The position numbers and the translations under genes were made by a program. Of a stretch of DNA of 64,000 nt, positions 52,499 to 61,296 are shown in pieces. The stretch lies in contig JBCDKM010000019.1 of the NCBI GenBank assembly GCA_038746605.1, positions 29,284-93,283 of the forward strand. The letters run 5' to 3'. The DNA is from Rubricoccus sp038746605 (GTDB lineage: Bacteria > Bacteroidota > Rhodothermia > Rhodothermales > Rubricoccaceae). How positions within the stretch are numbered: position 1 is the first letter of the stretch; every line of letters starts with the position of its first letter. The notes under the pieces are model-generated. The model saw only the letters and a program-made list of their open reading frames with translations, was not told where the DNA came from and ran no database searches.

Positions 52499-54415
52499 GT
52501 GACCCGCGTCCTTCTTTCCCTTGGCCTCGCGCTCGCTGGCTTCCTCGTTCTTGCCGGGGCCGTCGCGGTGCTGGCGTATGGCGCGGAGCCGACGCGCGAG
52601 GGCACACTCCGCGTTCCAGGCCTAGAGTCCGAGGCGGTCCTCTCGTGGACCGAGGCGGGCCACATCACCATCGAGGCGGACGAGGAGACGGCGCTCTGGA
52701 CCGGTCTCGGATATGCTCACGGAGCAGATCACGGCTGGTCGATGGCCCTCTGGCGTCAGGCGGCCCTCGGAACCCTCTCTCTCTGGACCGGACCCGAGGC
52801 TCTCGACCTCGACCGTCACGCGAGCCGACTTGGCTTCGCTGCCCTTGCTCGCGAGACGTATGCAGCCCTCCTACCGGAGGACCGGTCGGTCGTCGATGCG
52901 TACGCGCGAGGGGTACGCCTCGCGTTCGAGGACGAGGCCGTCGCGGAGCGCGATGAGTTCATCGAACTGGACGTGACCGCCGAGGCGTGGGAGCCTTGGC
53001 ACGCGCTCGCTATCGAGCGCCTCGTCGCCTGGCTCGGGACCGATCCGCTCCCGACGGCCGGAGACGATCCCGAGGCTGCCTTCGCTCGTCAGGATTCCCT
53101 TTTCCGTGCGACGCTCGCTCTGGGAGGGCTTTCGAACGGTCGGGCCTACGTCGCACCGTCCCGTGGCGACGAGTCGTTCTCGGCAGGACCGACCCTCGTC
53201 TATCACCAGCCCTACGGAGCCTCCGCCCTACCGCTGTTGGTGGGCGCGAGGGTAGCCTTCGGCTCGCGGGAGCAGATCGTCGCGACGATCCCGGGAACGC
53301 TGATCCTCCCCGCCTCGACAGGCGCTTGGGCCGTGCTCCTCACATCGGACGCGACCTTCGTCCGCTCGAACGAACCGAGCCCCCCACCGGTCTACAGCCG
53401 CCTCATCGACCGGGGCGGTGTGGAGACCCTGCTCACCGTTCTTCGAGACTCGTCGGGCCTCGTCCTGACACCCCTAACGGAGAGTCGAGCCGACACCTCC
53501 GCGATGGCACGTGAGGCCAGAGAACCACTCGTCGCTCCCACTCAAGCAGGGGATCTCGGGGTGCGGGTCCGGTGGAACGGGTTTCGCCCGGGAAGCGATG
53601 TCGGAGCATTCCGTGCGCTTCTTCGCGGCCGAGTTGAACCGTTCTCCCTTCTTCGTGGCGACGGTCTCCGGTTGAGTGAGCAGGAAGCCATCCAGTTGGG
53701 GGAGCCTGCTCTCGCGATGGTGGGGCGCGAGTGGGTCTACGTGTCCGGTCAACGATCCGGGGCAGCGGCTGCGCGCCGCTTAGAGTCTCTCGCAGAGGAC
53801 CCGAACGCTCCTGATGGGCTGGCGCTCGACCTCGGAAGCCCGTGGGCGCTCCGGCAGACTCGCGACCTCGTTCAACGCCTCGGCAATCGCGACTCCCTCG
53901 CCCTCGACCTCCAGGATGCCTACGCGTTTCTTCGAGGATGGGACGGCCTGTACACTCCCGATGCTATCGCGCCCAGTATTGCGGAGGTGTGGACGGAAGC
54001 CCATCGCGAGGTGTTCGGGCGGTCCCCACTTGCGGCACAACGAGCGGATTCCCTCCTCGTCTCTCATACCCTCCGGCTCGGCCTCGCGAGGCTTCGCGAC
54101 TCGCTGGGCTCGTCCCCGTCTCAATGGTCGTGGGCTCAGCTCTCCGGGCCCTTGCAGCACCCACTGATCGGAGACAACCGTCGCCTTGGCCCTCAGACGA
54201 CCTTCTCGGGAGGCCATCCCACATCTCCGCGTCCCGGGCTATCGCTCACCATGAGCGCCACAACCGGCGGCGCCATCTTCTCCTTCTGGACCGACGGCGC
54301 TTCCGCGCGGACCCTTCATCCTGCTCTTCCGGTGGCACGAGGCCGCGATTCCCGAACACCGCGCCAGTGGCCTCCCCCTGATACCTCCACATCTCTTCGA
54401 CTCATCCCCGCATGA
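52499..54415 (+). CDS. Penicillin-acylase-family Ntn hydrolase, divergent
   Basis: The 638-residue protein has an N-terminal signal or anchor segment (residues 1-27) and an alpha-chain-like region with GLGYAHGADHGWSMALWRQA near 75-94. The junction GGLSNGRAYV follows, where Ser212 is the probable autocatalytic nucleophile (family form GSNxW). The beta-chain region is shorter and more divergent than usual; typical members have 750-850 residues. It may cleave amides such as acyl-homoserine lactones or peptide-like compounds outside the cytoplasm. The GTG start lies just after the polX gene, and its stop overlaps the kinase start (ATGA). Confidence 0.8.
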   Translation: MTRVLLSLGLALAGFLVLAGAVAVLAYGAEPTREGTLRVPGLESEAVLSWTEAGHITIEADEETALWTGLGYAHGADHGWSMALWRQAALGTLSLWTGPEALDLDRHASRLGFAALARETYAALLPEDRSVVDAYARGVRLAFEDEAVAERDEFIELDVTAEAWEPWHALAIERLVAWLGTDPLPTAGDDPEAAFARQDSLFRATLALGGLSNGRAYVAPSRGDESFSAGPTLVYHQPYGASALPLLVGARVAFGSREQIVATIPGTLILPASTGAWAVLLTSDATFVRSNEPSPPPVYSRLIDRGGVETLLTVLRDSSGLVLTPLTESRADTSAMAREAREPLVAPTQAGDLGVRVRWNGFRPGSDVGAFRALLRGRVEPFSLLRGDGLRLSEQEAIQLGEPALAMVGREWVYVSGQRSGAAAARRLESLAEDPNAPDGLALDLGSPWALRQTRDLVQRLGNRDSLALDLQDAYAFLRGWDGLYTPDAIAPSIAEVWTEAHREVFGRSPLAAQRADSLLVSHTLRLGLARLRDSLGSSPSQWSWAQLSGPLQHPLIGDNRRLGPQTTFSGGHPTSPRPGLSLTMSATTGGAIFSFWTDGASARTLHPALPVARGRDSRTPRQWPPPDTSTSLRLIPA

Positions 54416-55299
54416 CCGCTCCAGCTCGCATTGGAATCGACGCAGGCGGAACCAAGACGGCACTTCACGGCCAGATCGGGGACCGCACTGTTCGGCTCAA
54501 CGCACCAGGCGTTCACTTGCTTCGAGACGGCACCGAGACCTCTGCTGAGACCTTGGCAGCACTCGCACGCGAAGCGTTGGATGGCACGGCGACCGGCTCT
54601 GTCTGCGTGGGCGTCGCCGGTGCAGGGCGCGAAGACGACCGCATCGCGCTTCGGGACGCACTGTCCTCCCGCCTTGATGGGCTGGCGCTCCGAGTGGTAC
54701 ACGACGCGGAGATCGCCCTACACGCAGCGTGGGACGATACCAGCGGGGTCGTCCTCATCGCCGGAACAGGCTCCGTGTTGTTCGCACGAGATGAGGAAGG
54801 CGAGATCGCGCGCGCGGGTGGATGGGGCTGGCGGGTCGGAGATGACGGGAGCGGCGTGGCCCTGGGCCGGGCTGCGCTCCGCATCGCCCTCGCAGCCCAC
54901 GATGGGGGTCCACCCTCCACTTTGGTCGAGAAGCTCGCGGAACAGGACTTGGGCACCCCAGAGTCTATTCGGCAGGCGATCTACACCCATGATCGCCCTC
55001 TCGGTTCGTTCGCGCGTGCCCTCATCGAGTCCGCCGAAGCCTCGGACTGGCAGGCAGAGCAAGCGGTGATGCGGGAGACGAACGCTCTCGCTCAGCAAGC
55101 GGGATGGCTCGCTACCCGTCTCGGAGACACCGTCTCTCCCCGCCTCGCGATGACCGGCGGGCTCCTCCAGTCTGAGGCGTACCAGCAAAGGCTCCGCCTC
55201 GCACTGGAACGCCATCTCCCGGGATGGAGCATCGAAACGAGCGAGCGAGCCCCGGTCGAAGGCGCGCTCGCGATGGCCGAGGCTCTGATCGGGAGCTGA
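54412..55299 (+). CDS. BadF/BcrA-type ATPase, probable N-acetylglucosamine kinase
   Basis: The 295-residue ASKHA-fold kinase has phosphate-1 motif GIDAGGTKTALHG at residues 8-20, VGVAGAGREDD near 67, phosphate-2 IAGTGSVLFARD near 117, GGWGWRVGDDGSG near 135 and the adenosine motif AMTGGLLQSEAY near 245. This matches the eukaryote-like GlcNAc kinase branch of the BadF family. It may phosphorylate GlcNAc or a related amino sugar freed from cell-wall turnover. It is translationally coupled to the acylase gene. Confidence 0.88.
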   Translation: MTAPARIGIDAGGTKTALHGQIGDRTVRLNAPGVHLLRDGTETSAETLAALAREALDGTATGSVCVGVAGAGREDDRIALRDALSSRLDGLALRVVHDAEIALHAAWDDTSGVVLIAGTGSVLFARDEEGEIARAGGWGWRVGDDGSGVALGRAALRIALAAHDGGPPSTLVEKLAEQDLGTPESIRQAIYTHDRPLGSFARALIESAEASDWQAEQAVMRETNALAQQAGWLATRLGDTVSPRLAMTGGLLQSEAYQQRLRLALERHLPGWSIETSERAPVEGALAMAEALIGS

Positions 55300-55303
55300 G
55301 CGC

Positions 55304-55561
55304 TCAATTGGTGCGACCCTCCGTGGAGAACACCAGAGTCGGAACGAAGAGACCCGAACGGCTTCCCGTCAGGTCCAAGAGGTCGATATAGGCTTCGCGC
55401 GGTGCCTGGCTTTCCTTGAGCGCCACCTGCTGGTCCGCTTCGATGCGACCGGGCTGGAGGGTGTACACGCCACGTACGGAGCCAAACTGGTTGGACTGCG
55501 CTACGTCTTCCAACTCCGTCGTGAGCGTCCACGAGGCGGGGTAATGGAGCGTGATCCGTGT
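55304..55561 (-). pseudogene. Displaced C-terminal segment of the frameshifted DUF3857 gene
   Basis: This open segment, in another frame from the gene upstream of it, encodes an end (HYPASWTLTTELEDVAQSNQ, then FGSVRGVYTLQPGRIEADQQ and a FVPTLVFS terminus). It matches the C-terminus of the neighbouring paralogue almost line for line. It should be the natural tail of the 55501-57294 protein. The junction is a CA/TG-rich tract near 55556-55571, where a two-base slip restores the frame. It may be a real mutation or a sequence error. Confidence 0.75.
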
Positions 55562-57294
55562 GTTGTGTTGGTCTGCGTGTCGTAGTAGATCCGGATCGGA
55601 TGCTGGCGGTCGTCCAGGTCAACGACTGACGAGGACAGCGACGACGGCGACAGAAGACCGGCCGTTTGCACAATCACTTCCTCTGGCGTCAGTGTCACGA
55701 GGTTCGGGATGGTGTACCGGATGCGGATCTCGAATGGGCTCCCGAACTCGTCGAGGCCGACGAGGTCGTACTCCAGGCCTTCGATTTCACCCTCGTTGTA
55801 GGTCAAGAGCTCGCGGATCTCGTCCTCCATCTCCTCTTCGTCCAGATCCTTGAAGTCATCCCGGATCGACCACGCCGCGATATCTCGAAGCGTCTGGGTT
55901 TCCTCGACTTCGATCACCCCGTCTTCGCGCACCGTGACGACGTACTCGTTGTCGACAGCGTACGTCTCGACGTCCACGTCCGGGATGGTCAGGAAGCCAC
56001 CGAATCCATCGGGCGTGACGCGCAAGGCCGTGGCCCCCTGGAAGGGCGCTGGGATGATCGTGACCGGCAGTCCCTCCAAGAACGGGAAGACGACGTAATC
56101 GCGCCCGTCGACGGACGCCCTCACGGCCGGGATAGAGAACTGGGAGGGGGAAATGAAGGTGTCATCGAAGAAGCCCTCCTGGAGCGGGTGGATGAGCAAG
56201 AACTCAGACTCGATGCCGACGCGGTCCAGCATGCCCTGCGTGAGGCCACAGATGAGGAGGGGGTTGCCCTTCTGCTCTCGGACGACCGTGTTGAGGTCCT
56301 GCTTGTCAGTAGAGCCCACCTCGATGTTCGTCTGGACCCACCGGACGATCTGCACCAGCTTCAGCGAGTCAGAGACAGACTCGTCCGGGATGGCCTGCCG
56401 GGTCGCACTTCGGACAGGGTTCGAGAAAAGGCCTCCTCGCTTGAACGCGTAGTCCGAGAACTCGTCGGCGAACTCCTGCCAGGAGTCAGCTGGGGTGTAG
56501 CCCACGTCTCGGATGGCCGTCACGCGTGTTTCCAAGTAGTCCGCCGTCTCCTTGTAGTAGGGCGCGTACTCCTCCTCCTGATATGCTGGGACATCCGTCG
56601 CGGTGTAACGGATGAGCGTCTTGCCGGACAGGTTGTAGTTGGGGATCGTTTCGATCTCTGGGATCACGCCCGGACGGATGCGCTTGACCTGCATCCCCCA
56701 GGTCTGGGGGTAGAGGTAGCGCACCTCCAGGTTCTTCGTGGGCACGCTCGCGACGAGGCGGATGTCCTCGCTGAGCGGCGGCGGGAAGTCGCGCCCGATC
56801 TCGTACGTCACGCGGGAGCTCTCCTCGATGAGGGTGCCGCGCTCTACCGACGGGTAGACAAACTTGTACGTCGTCAGCCCGTCGTCCTCGGTCACGACCG
56901 CGTCCTCACCGGTGTAGAGCTGGACTCTGCCATCTGGAGAGGTCACGCGTGAAAAGATCCCGTCGATGCGTCCACCTTCAGGGACCCGGATGGTCTGGGT
57001 CGTGAGCCACTCGGCATCCGCATCCAGCACGACGTACTGGAGTTGCTTGTCGCTGATGTAGCTCCAATCTGCCGTTCGAGGCAATCCGAAGGTGTGCTCG
57101 ATAGTCAGGATCGAGTTGAGGTACACCCCGTCCTCGTCCTCGTACTCGGCCATGAGCGCTTCCACATCCACCGCCCCGAGGTCCGGGAGAGCGGGGACAG
57201 GGCGCATCGTGAGATCCGTTCGGTTGACAGTGATCGGCGGGGCACACGCGGAGAGCGCGAGGGTGAGACCGAGGAGGAGAACAGGAAGACGCAT
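55501..57294 (-). CDS. DUF3857/transglutaminase-fold lipoprotein, frameshifted near the C-terminus
   Basis: The readable product of about 597 residues has a lipobox LSAC near residue 16, a DUF3857 beta-rich domain (about 60-300), and a transglutaminase-like core. Where the family has GDCKD, this protein reads QKGNPLLICGLTQ near residue 338, so the catalytic Cys is displaced or lost. The C-terminal beta domain follows (TLTPEEVIVQTAGLLSP). Compared with its paralogue, the last 17 residues are out of frame and the true tail continues at 55304-55561. It is the third and last gene of a leftward array of paralogues. The ATG at 57294 gives the lipoprotein signal. Confidence 0.82.
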   Translation of the reverse strand: MRLPVLLLGLTLALSACAPPITVNRTDLTMRPVPALPDLGAVDVEALMAEYEDEDGVYLNSILTIEHTFGLPRTADWSYISDKQLQYVVLDADAEWLTTQTIRVPEGGRIDGIFSRVTSPDGRVQLYTGEDAVVTEDDGLTTYKFVYPSVERGTLIEESSRVTYEIGRDFPPPLSEDIRLVASVPTKNLEVRYLYPQTWGMQVKRIRPGVIPEIETIPNYNLSGKTLIRYTATDVPAYQEEEYAPYYKETADYLETRVTAIRDVGYTPADSWQEFADEFSDYAFKRGGLFSNPVRSATRQAIPDESVSDSLKLVQIVRWVQTNIEVGSTDKQDLNTVVREQKGNPLLICGLTQGMLDRVGIESEFLLIHPLQEGFFDDTFISPSQFSIPAVRASVDGRDYVVFPFLEGLPVTIIPAPFQGATALRVTPDGFGGFLTIPDVDVETYAVDNEYVVTVREDGVIEVEETQTLRDIAAWSIRDDFKDLDEEEMEDEIRELLTYNEGEIEGLEYDLVGLDEFGSPFEIRIRYTIPNLVTLTPEEVIVQTAGLLSPSSLSSSVVDLDDRQHPIRIYYDTQTNTTHGSRSITPPRGRSRRSWKT

Positions 57295-57396
57295 GGACAG
57301 GGTGAGGATGCAACCCCGACGACGACCTCCGCCGTCGGACAAGCCGAGTGCCGGACAGGGCAGCCGCATGTCCGGCACCCAGAAACGAACCGCTGA

Positions 57397-59406
57397 CTAG
57401 CGGTCGATAGTGAAGACGAGCGTCGGGACGTAGAGATCGGACTCGCTGCCCGTCAGGCGTAGAAGCGCGCTGTAGGAGCGAGGCGTCGCGCGGCTCTCCT
57501 TAAGGAAAATGCGCTGCTCGGCTGTGATCTCGCCCTCCGTGAGAGTGTACACGCCGCGAACGTCACCGAAGCGGTTGCGCTGGGCGGTGTCTTCCAGCTC
57601 TGTCGCGAGCGACCACGAGGCGGGGTATCGGATCGAGATCGTCTTGTTGGTGATCTGATCGTAGTGGATTCGGATGGGCAACTGCCGCTCACCTGGGGTG
57701 ACCTCGAAGGCACGCAGGGATGCAGGCGAAAGCAAACCGCCCGTCTGGAAGATGACTTCCTCGGGCGTGACCGTCACCAAGTCCGGGATGGTGTACCGCA
57801 AGACGATCTCCATGGGCGCACCGCGGTCCTCCAAGTTGCGGAGTTCGTAGTCGAAGTCTTCGACCTCGCCCTCGCTGTAGGTGAGGAGTTCACGGGCTTC
57901 CTCTTCTCGCTCGTCGCCCGTGAGCCCACCGAACGTCTCTCGCATGACGAAGCCTGCGATTCCGCGCAGCGTCGTGGTCTCTTCGACCCGGATGATCCCG
58001 TCCTCGTCGATTTCCACGTCGTAGTTCGTGTCAACGGCGTACGCCTCGGCCTCGCGCGAGGGCACCTTCATGAAGCTCGCGAGCCCCTCGCCCTCACGAA
58101 CGATCACCGCTTCAGCGCCCTGGTACACGGCCGGGACGAACGTCGTGCCGAGGCCCTCGAACCATGGGAAGACGACGGTCTCCTCCCCCTCGACCATGAC
58201 CCGGAGTGCGGGCACGTTGAACTGGCCTCCAGAAATGAAAGAGCGGTCGAGGTACCCGTCATCGACGGGGTGAATCAGGATGTAGTCCGCTTCGAGATCG
58301 GACTCGTTCAGGAGGGCCTGAGCGAGCGCGGTGCGGAGAAAGTTGTTGCCCCGCTTCTCGCGGTAGACCTGCGCGATGTCGTCCGCATCCGAGCGCCAGT
58401 CCCCCTCGATGGAGTTCTGGACGTAGGAGACGATGGACGACACCTTGGCCGAATCAGAGTCGAGCCCTCCGGTGAGCGTCTCAGCGAGATCCTGTACTTC
58501 GCGGTAGCGGCGGCGGCTGCCCTTGTCGAGGGCGTACTGCGCGAAGTTCTGCATCGCCTCGCCCCACGTCTTCGGGCTCTCGTAGAGCGGATCCTCATCG
58601 CCCCAGGGGTTGCCGATGGACGTCACCTGCATCTCCAGATACGGCGCCACCTCCTTGAAAAACGGGGAGTAAGGCTCGTCTGGGAAGCCAGGCAGGTCGT
58701 CCCCGAAGAAGGTCACGACGGTACGGCGCTCGTAGGACGAGCGGTCGAGCTGGTACGGGGGCACTGTTCGCGGCCCGATCTCTTTGATGCCGAGTGCCCA
58801 GTACGAGGGATAGACGTACCGGAAATCGAAGTTGGCGACGGGGACCTCGCGCTGTAGGGCCACGTCCACGTAGAGCGGCGGCTGGTAGCCGTCGGTCGCC
58901 TCGCGGCTCGTCCTCCAAGACTCCTCGATCACAGTCCCTTTCTCGACGGCCGGGTACGCGAATCGGTAGACGGTCCGGTTCTCCTCCCGATCCTGGATCA
59001 GGTCCGCCTCGGTGTAGGTGCGGACCTGCCCCGAGGGCGAGGTCGTGCGAAGGAACACGCCGTCCAATCTCTCGCGCTCTGCGGTGCTCATGCGGAACGT
59101 CGTGTAGCGGTCTTCCTCCGGGTCCAACACGACGTACTGGTGCCGCAAGTCTTCCACGTAGACCCAGACCGGGCTTTCGGGAAGGAGGAAGACGTGCTCC
59201 AGCGTGTGTTCCACCCCGAAGTAATACGCGGGCTCTTTCTCATGCTCCGCCGCGAGCTGGTCGAGATCGAACGCGGGGATCGGCGGAAGCTCGTCCAGCG
59301 ACCGCTGGGTGAGATCCGTTCGGAACGTGGTGAGCGGGTCGACCCCTGCACAGCCCGCGAGTGCTGGGAGCAGGAAGAGCGTGAGGGTGAGGCTTCGGGT
59401 GATCAT
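57397..59406 (-). CDS. DUF3857/transglutaminase-fold lipoprotein without catalytic triad
   Basis: The 669-residue protein has the lipobox LAGC near residue 18 and the same order of domains as its neighbours: DUF3857 (about 60-310), transglutaminase-like core, and C-terminal beta domain (VTVTPEEVIFQTGGLLSP). In the core the motif is EKRGNNFLRTALAQ near residue 347, with no Cys at or near the catalytic position, so peptidase or transglutaminase activity is unlikely. IHPVDDGYLDRSF follows at the usual distance. The ATG at 59406 overlaps the stop of the third paralogue (ATGA). It probably acts as a structural or ligand-binding envelope lipoprotein. Confidence 0.88.
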   Translation of the reverse strand: MITRSLTLTLFLLPALAGCAGVDPLTTFRTDLTQRSLDELPPIPAFDLDQLAAEHEKEPAYYFGVEHTLEHVFLLPESPVWVYVEDLRHQYVVLDPEEDRYTTFRMSTAERERLDGVFLRTTSPSGQVRTYTEADLIQDREENRTVYRFAYPAVEKGTVIEESWRTSREATDGYQPPLYVDVALQREVPVANFDFRYVYPSYWALGIKEIGPRTVPPYQLDRSSYERRTVVTFFGDDLPGFPDEPYSPFFKEVAPYLEMQVTSIGNPWGDEDPLYESPKTWGEAMQNFAQYALDKGSRRRYREVQDLAETLTGGLDSDSAKVSSIVSYVQNSIEGDWRSDADDIAQVYREKRGNNFLRTALAQALLNESDLEADYILIHPVDDGYLDRSFISGGQFNVPALRVMVEGEETVVFPWFEGLGTTFVPAVYQGAEAVIVREGEGLASFMKVPSREAEAYAVDTNYDVEIDEDGIIRVEETTTLRGIAGFVMRETFGGLTGDEREEEARELLTYSEGEVEDFDYELRNLEDRGAPMEIVLRYTIPDLVTVTPEEVIFQTGGLLSPASLRAFEVTPGERQLPIRIHYDQITNKTISIRYPASWSLATELEDTAQRNRFGDVRGVYTLTEGEITAEQRIFLKESRATPRSYSALLRLTGSESDLYVPTLVFTIDR

Positions 59407-61223
59407 TCTGTGTCGGGTGAGCGGAAGATGATGACGTCTCGGCGAGCGCCGAGATAGTCGTCTGCGAGTTGGAGGTAGGCCTCGCGATCCGCATCTAGGA
59501 ACCGGCGAGTGCGCTGGCCGAATTCGTACACGATGCGGGCGGTGCCTTCGCCTGAGGTAGCCTCTGCAGAGAACCAGACCGGACCCGTGGGATCTCCGAG
59601 GGCGCGGGCAGTCTCATCGGGCTGCCAGGCATCCGCGGCCACGTCGAGCGCGAGGCGGACGTTGGGGCGGTCCTCGGTGTAGATCATCAAGTCGTCCTCG
59701 CGCCGGTCGGAGATGCCCGAATCCACGGCGCGGAACGGCGTCAACGGCAGGTAGCGCTTGGTCGGAGATGCGATGACGAACTCCTCCAGATTCACGCGAG
59801 CCGAGTAGACCCGGTGACGCGGCTCGTCTTCGCGCAGTTCGAGGTGGCTCAGGCGGATCTTGTAGAGCAGACTGCCAGCGACACCAGAGAGCGCATTCCG
59901 CGCGTCCTGCTCGCTCTGACGGGCCTCGTAGGCACGCACCATGCTGAGCAGACTGCCGCGGATGGTGACGGTAGCCTCGCCCGCCTCGGGCGCGTCGAGG
60001 TCGAGGTCGATGCCGAGGTCCAGGGTGGGCTGCGTGTCCTGGGCCTGGACGAAGAGGCGTTCGGCGCCGTCTTGCCCGAGGCGGAGCGCGTGGCCGTCCA
60101 CGTCACTCTCGGGAAGATCGCCGAACGACGAGTAGGGGTCAGTGGGATCGAAGTAGGTCGTCGTCCCGTCGTCGTGCGTGAAGGCGCAGATGACGTGGTT
60201 GAAGAGACCGATGTGGGCCTCCTCGAACTCGGGCTCCGGCACGGTCGAGATCAGGACGGGGTCCACACGGAGCCCGAGAGACTGCGCGAGGCCGGAAACC
60301 AGGAACGCGCGGTCCTTGCAGTCGCCGTACTTCCGCTCGACCACCAGATCGGGCGCGCGAGGCACGAAGGCCCCCGCGTCGCGCTCGTCTGCGATGTAGC
60401 GAATGGACTCGCGCACGTAATCGTGGAACGCCGCCACGGTAGCCGAATCGTTTTCAGCCTCCAGGCCCTGCGCGAGGGGCAGAATGGTAGGAGGCACGCG
60501 CGGAATATCGACGAGGTTGGCGTACCAGTTCGCGAACTCGTCGGGGGAGGTCGGCGTGAAGGCCTGGTCTCCACGCCGGATGTCGATCAGAACGTACGCG
60601 TGGGCGCCGTTGTGCGCGAAGAGCGGAAGGTCCTCCAGGGGCTCCAGATCGCGGAAGCTGATAGAGGAGCGCTCTCCATTCGAGGCTCGCGTGTAGTCCA
60701 CCTCGCCACGGGGCGCGAAGACGTTGAACTCGACCGAGACGTCCTCCGGGTGGTTGACCACGATGTCGAACGTGCCGAGGCGGTCGATGTCGGGAACTCG
60801 GAGGACCGGCGCGTACGCCGGGGAGACGTAGGTCCGCTCGTACGAGTAGGTCACGTTGTCCCCCACGTTCGGTGTGTCCGGCAAGTCGATGCTGTTGACC
60901 GTTCCGCTGCTCAGGAAGACATCTTCGCTCTCGGGCGTGAACCGCTGGAAGGCATCGCGCCTGAGCCGCTTCCCGTTGACTTCGGCACGGAGGTTCTCGA
61001 CAGGTCCGAAAAACTGCTCCCAGACATAGAACTCGTCGAGACTCGTGGACCGTGGACTGAGGTACCGGATGGAGACCTCGGCCTTCTCCGTCAATCGCGG
61101 CGTCGGGCGCTCTTCCAGCGTCAACTCATGACGCTCGGAATACAGCAGGTCCTGCGCCATCGCGGGCGACAGGCCAGCGACGGCAGCGACGCCCGCGAGG
61201 AGCGCCAACGAGTGGCGAATCAT
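59403..61223 (-). CDS. DUF3857 and transglutaminase-domain exported protein with intact active site
   Basis: The 606-residue protein has a Sec signal (SLALLAGVAAVAGLSPAMA) and no lipobox. DUF3857 covers about residues 40-230. The transglutaminase-like core has the catalytic Cys302 in RKYGDCKDRAFL, a His in LFNHVICAF near 342 and an Asp in YFDPTDPY near 357. It is the first gene of the leftward array and the only one of the three with the full Cys-His-Asp set. It is probably periplasmic and may act as a protease or on peptide cross-links. Confidence 0.9.
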   Translation of the reverse strand: MIRHSLALLAGVAAVAGLSPAMAQDLLYSERHELTLEERPTPRLTEKAEVSIRYLSPRSTSLDEFYVWEQFFGPVENLRAEVNGKRLRRDAFQRFTPESEDVFLSSGTVNSIDLPDTPNVGDNVTYSYERTYVSPAYAPVLRVPDIDRLGTFDIVVNHPEDVSVEFNVFAPRGEVDYTRASNGERSSISFRDLEPLEDLPLFAHNGAHAYVLIDIRRGDQAFTPTSPDEFANWYANLVDIPRVPPTILPLAQGLEAENDSATVAAFHDYVRESIRYIADERDAGAFVPRAPDLVVERKYGDCKDRAFLVSGLAQSLGLRVDPVLISTVPEPEFEEAHIGLFNHVICAFTHDDGTTTYFDPTDPYSSFGDLPESDVDGHALRLGQDGAERLFVQAQDTQPTLDLGIDLDLDAPEAGEATVTIRGSLLSMVRAYEARQSEQDARNALSGVAGSLLYKIRLSHLELREDEPRHRVYSARVNLEEFVIASPTKRYLPLTPFRAVDSGISDRREDDLMIYTEDRPNVRLALDVAADAWQPDETARALGDPTGPVWFSAEATSGEGTARIVYEFGQRTRRFLDADREAYLQLADDYLGARRDVIIFRSPDTE

Positions 61224-61296
61224 ACAGGTAGGGGGAAGGCGTGGTGCAGCGGTCCCGCAACCGCTGCCCCCAAGGTACGCACATGGGGAGATTCCC

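Noticed and set aside
55666..58857. 428- and 397-codon plus-strand frames opposite the other two DUF3857 genes
   Set aside because: Both are antisense to lipoproteins that align with each other; the plus-strand products do not resemble each other or any family.
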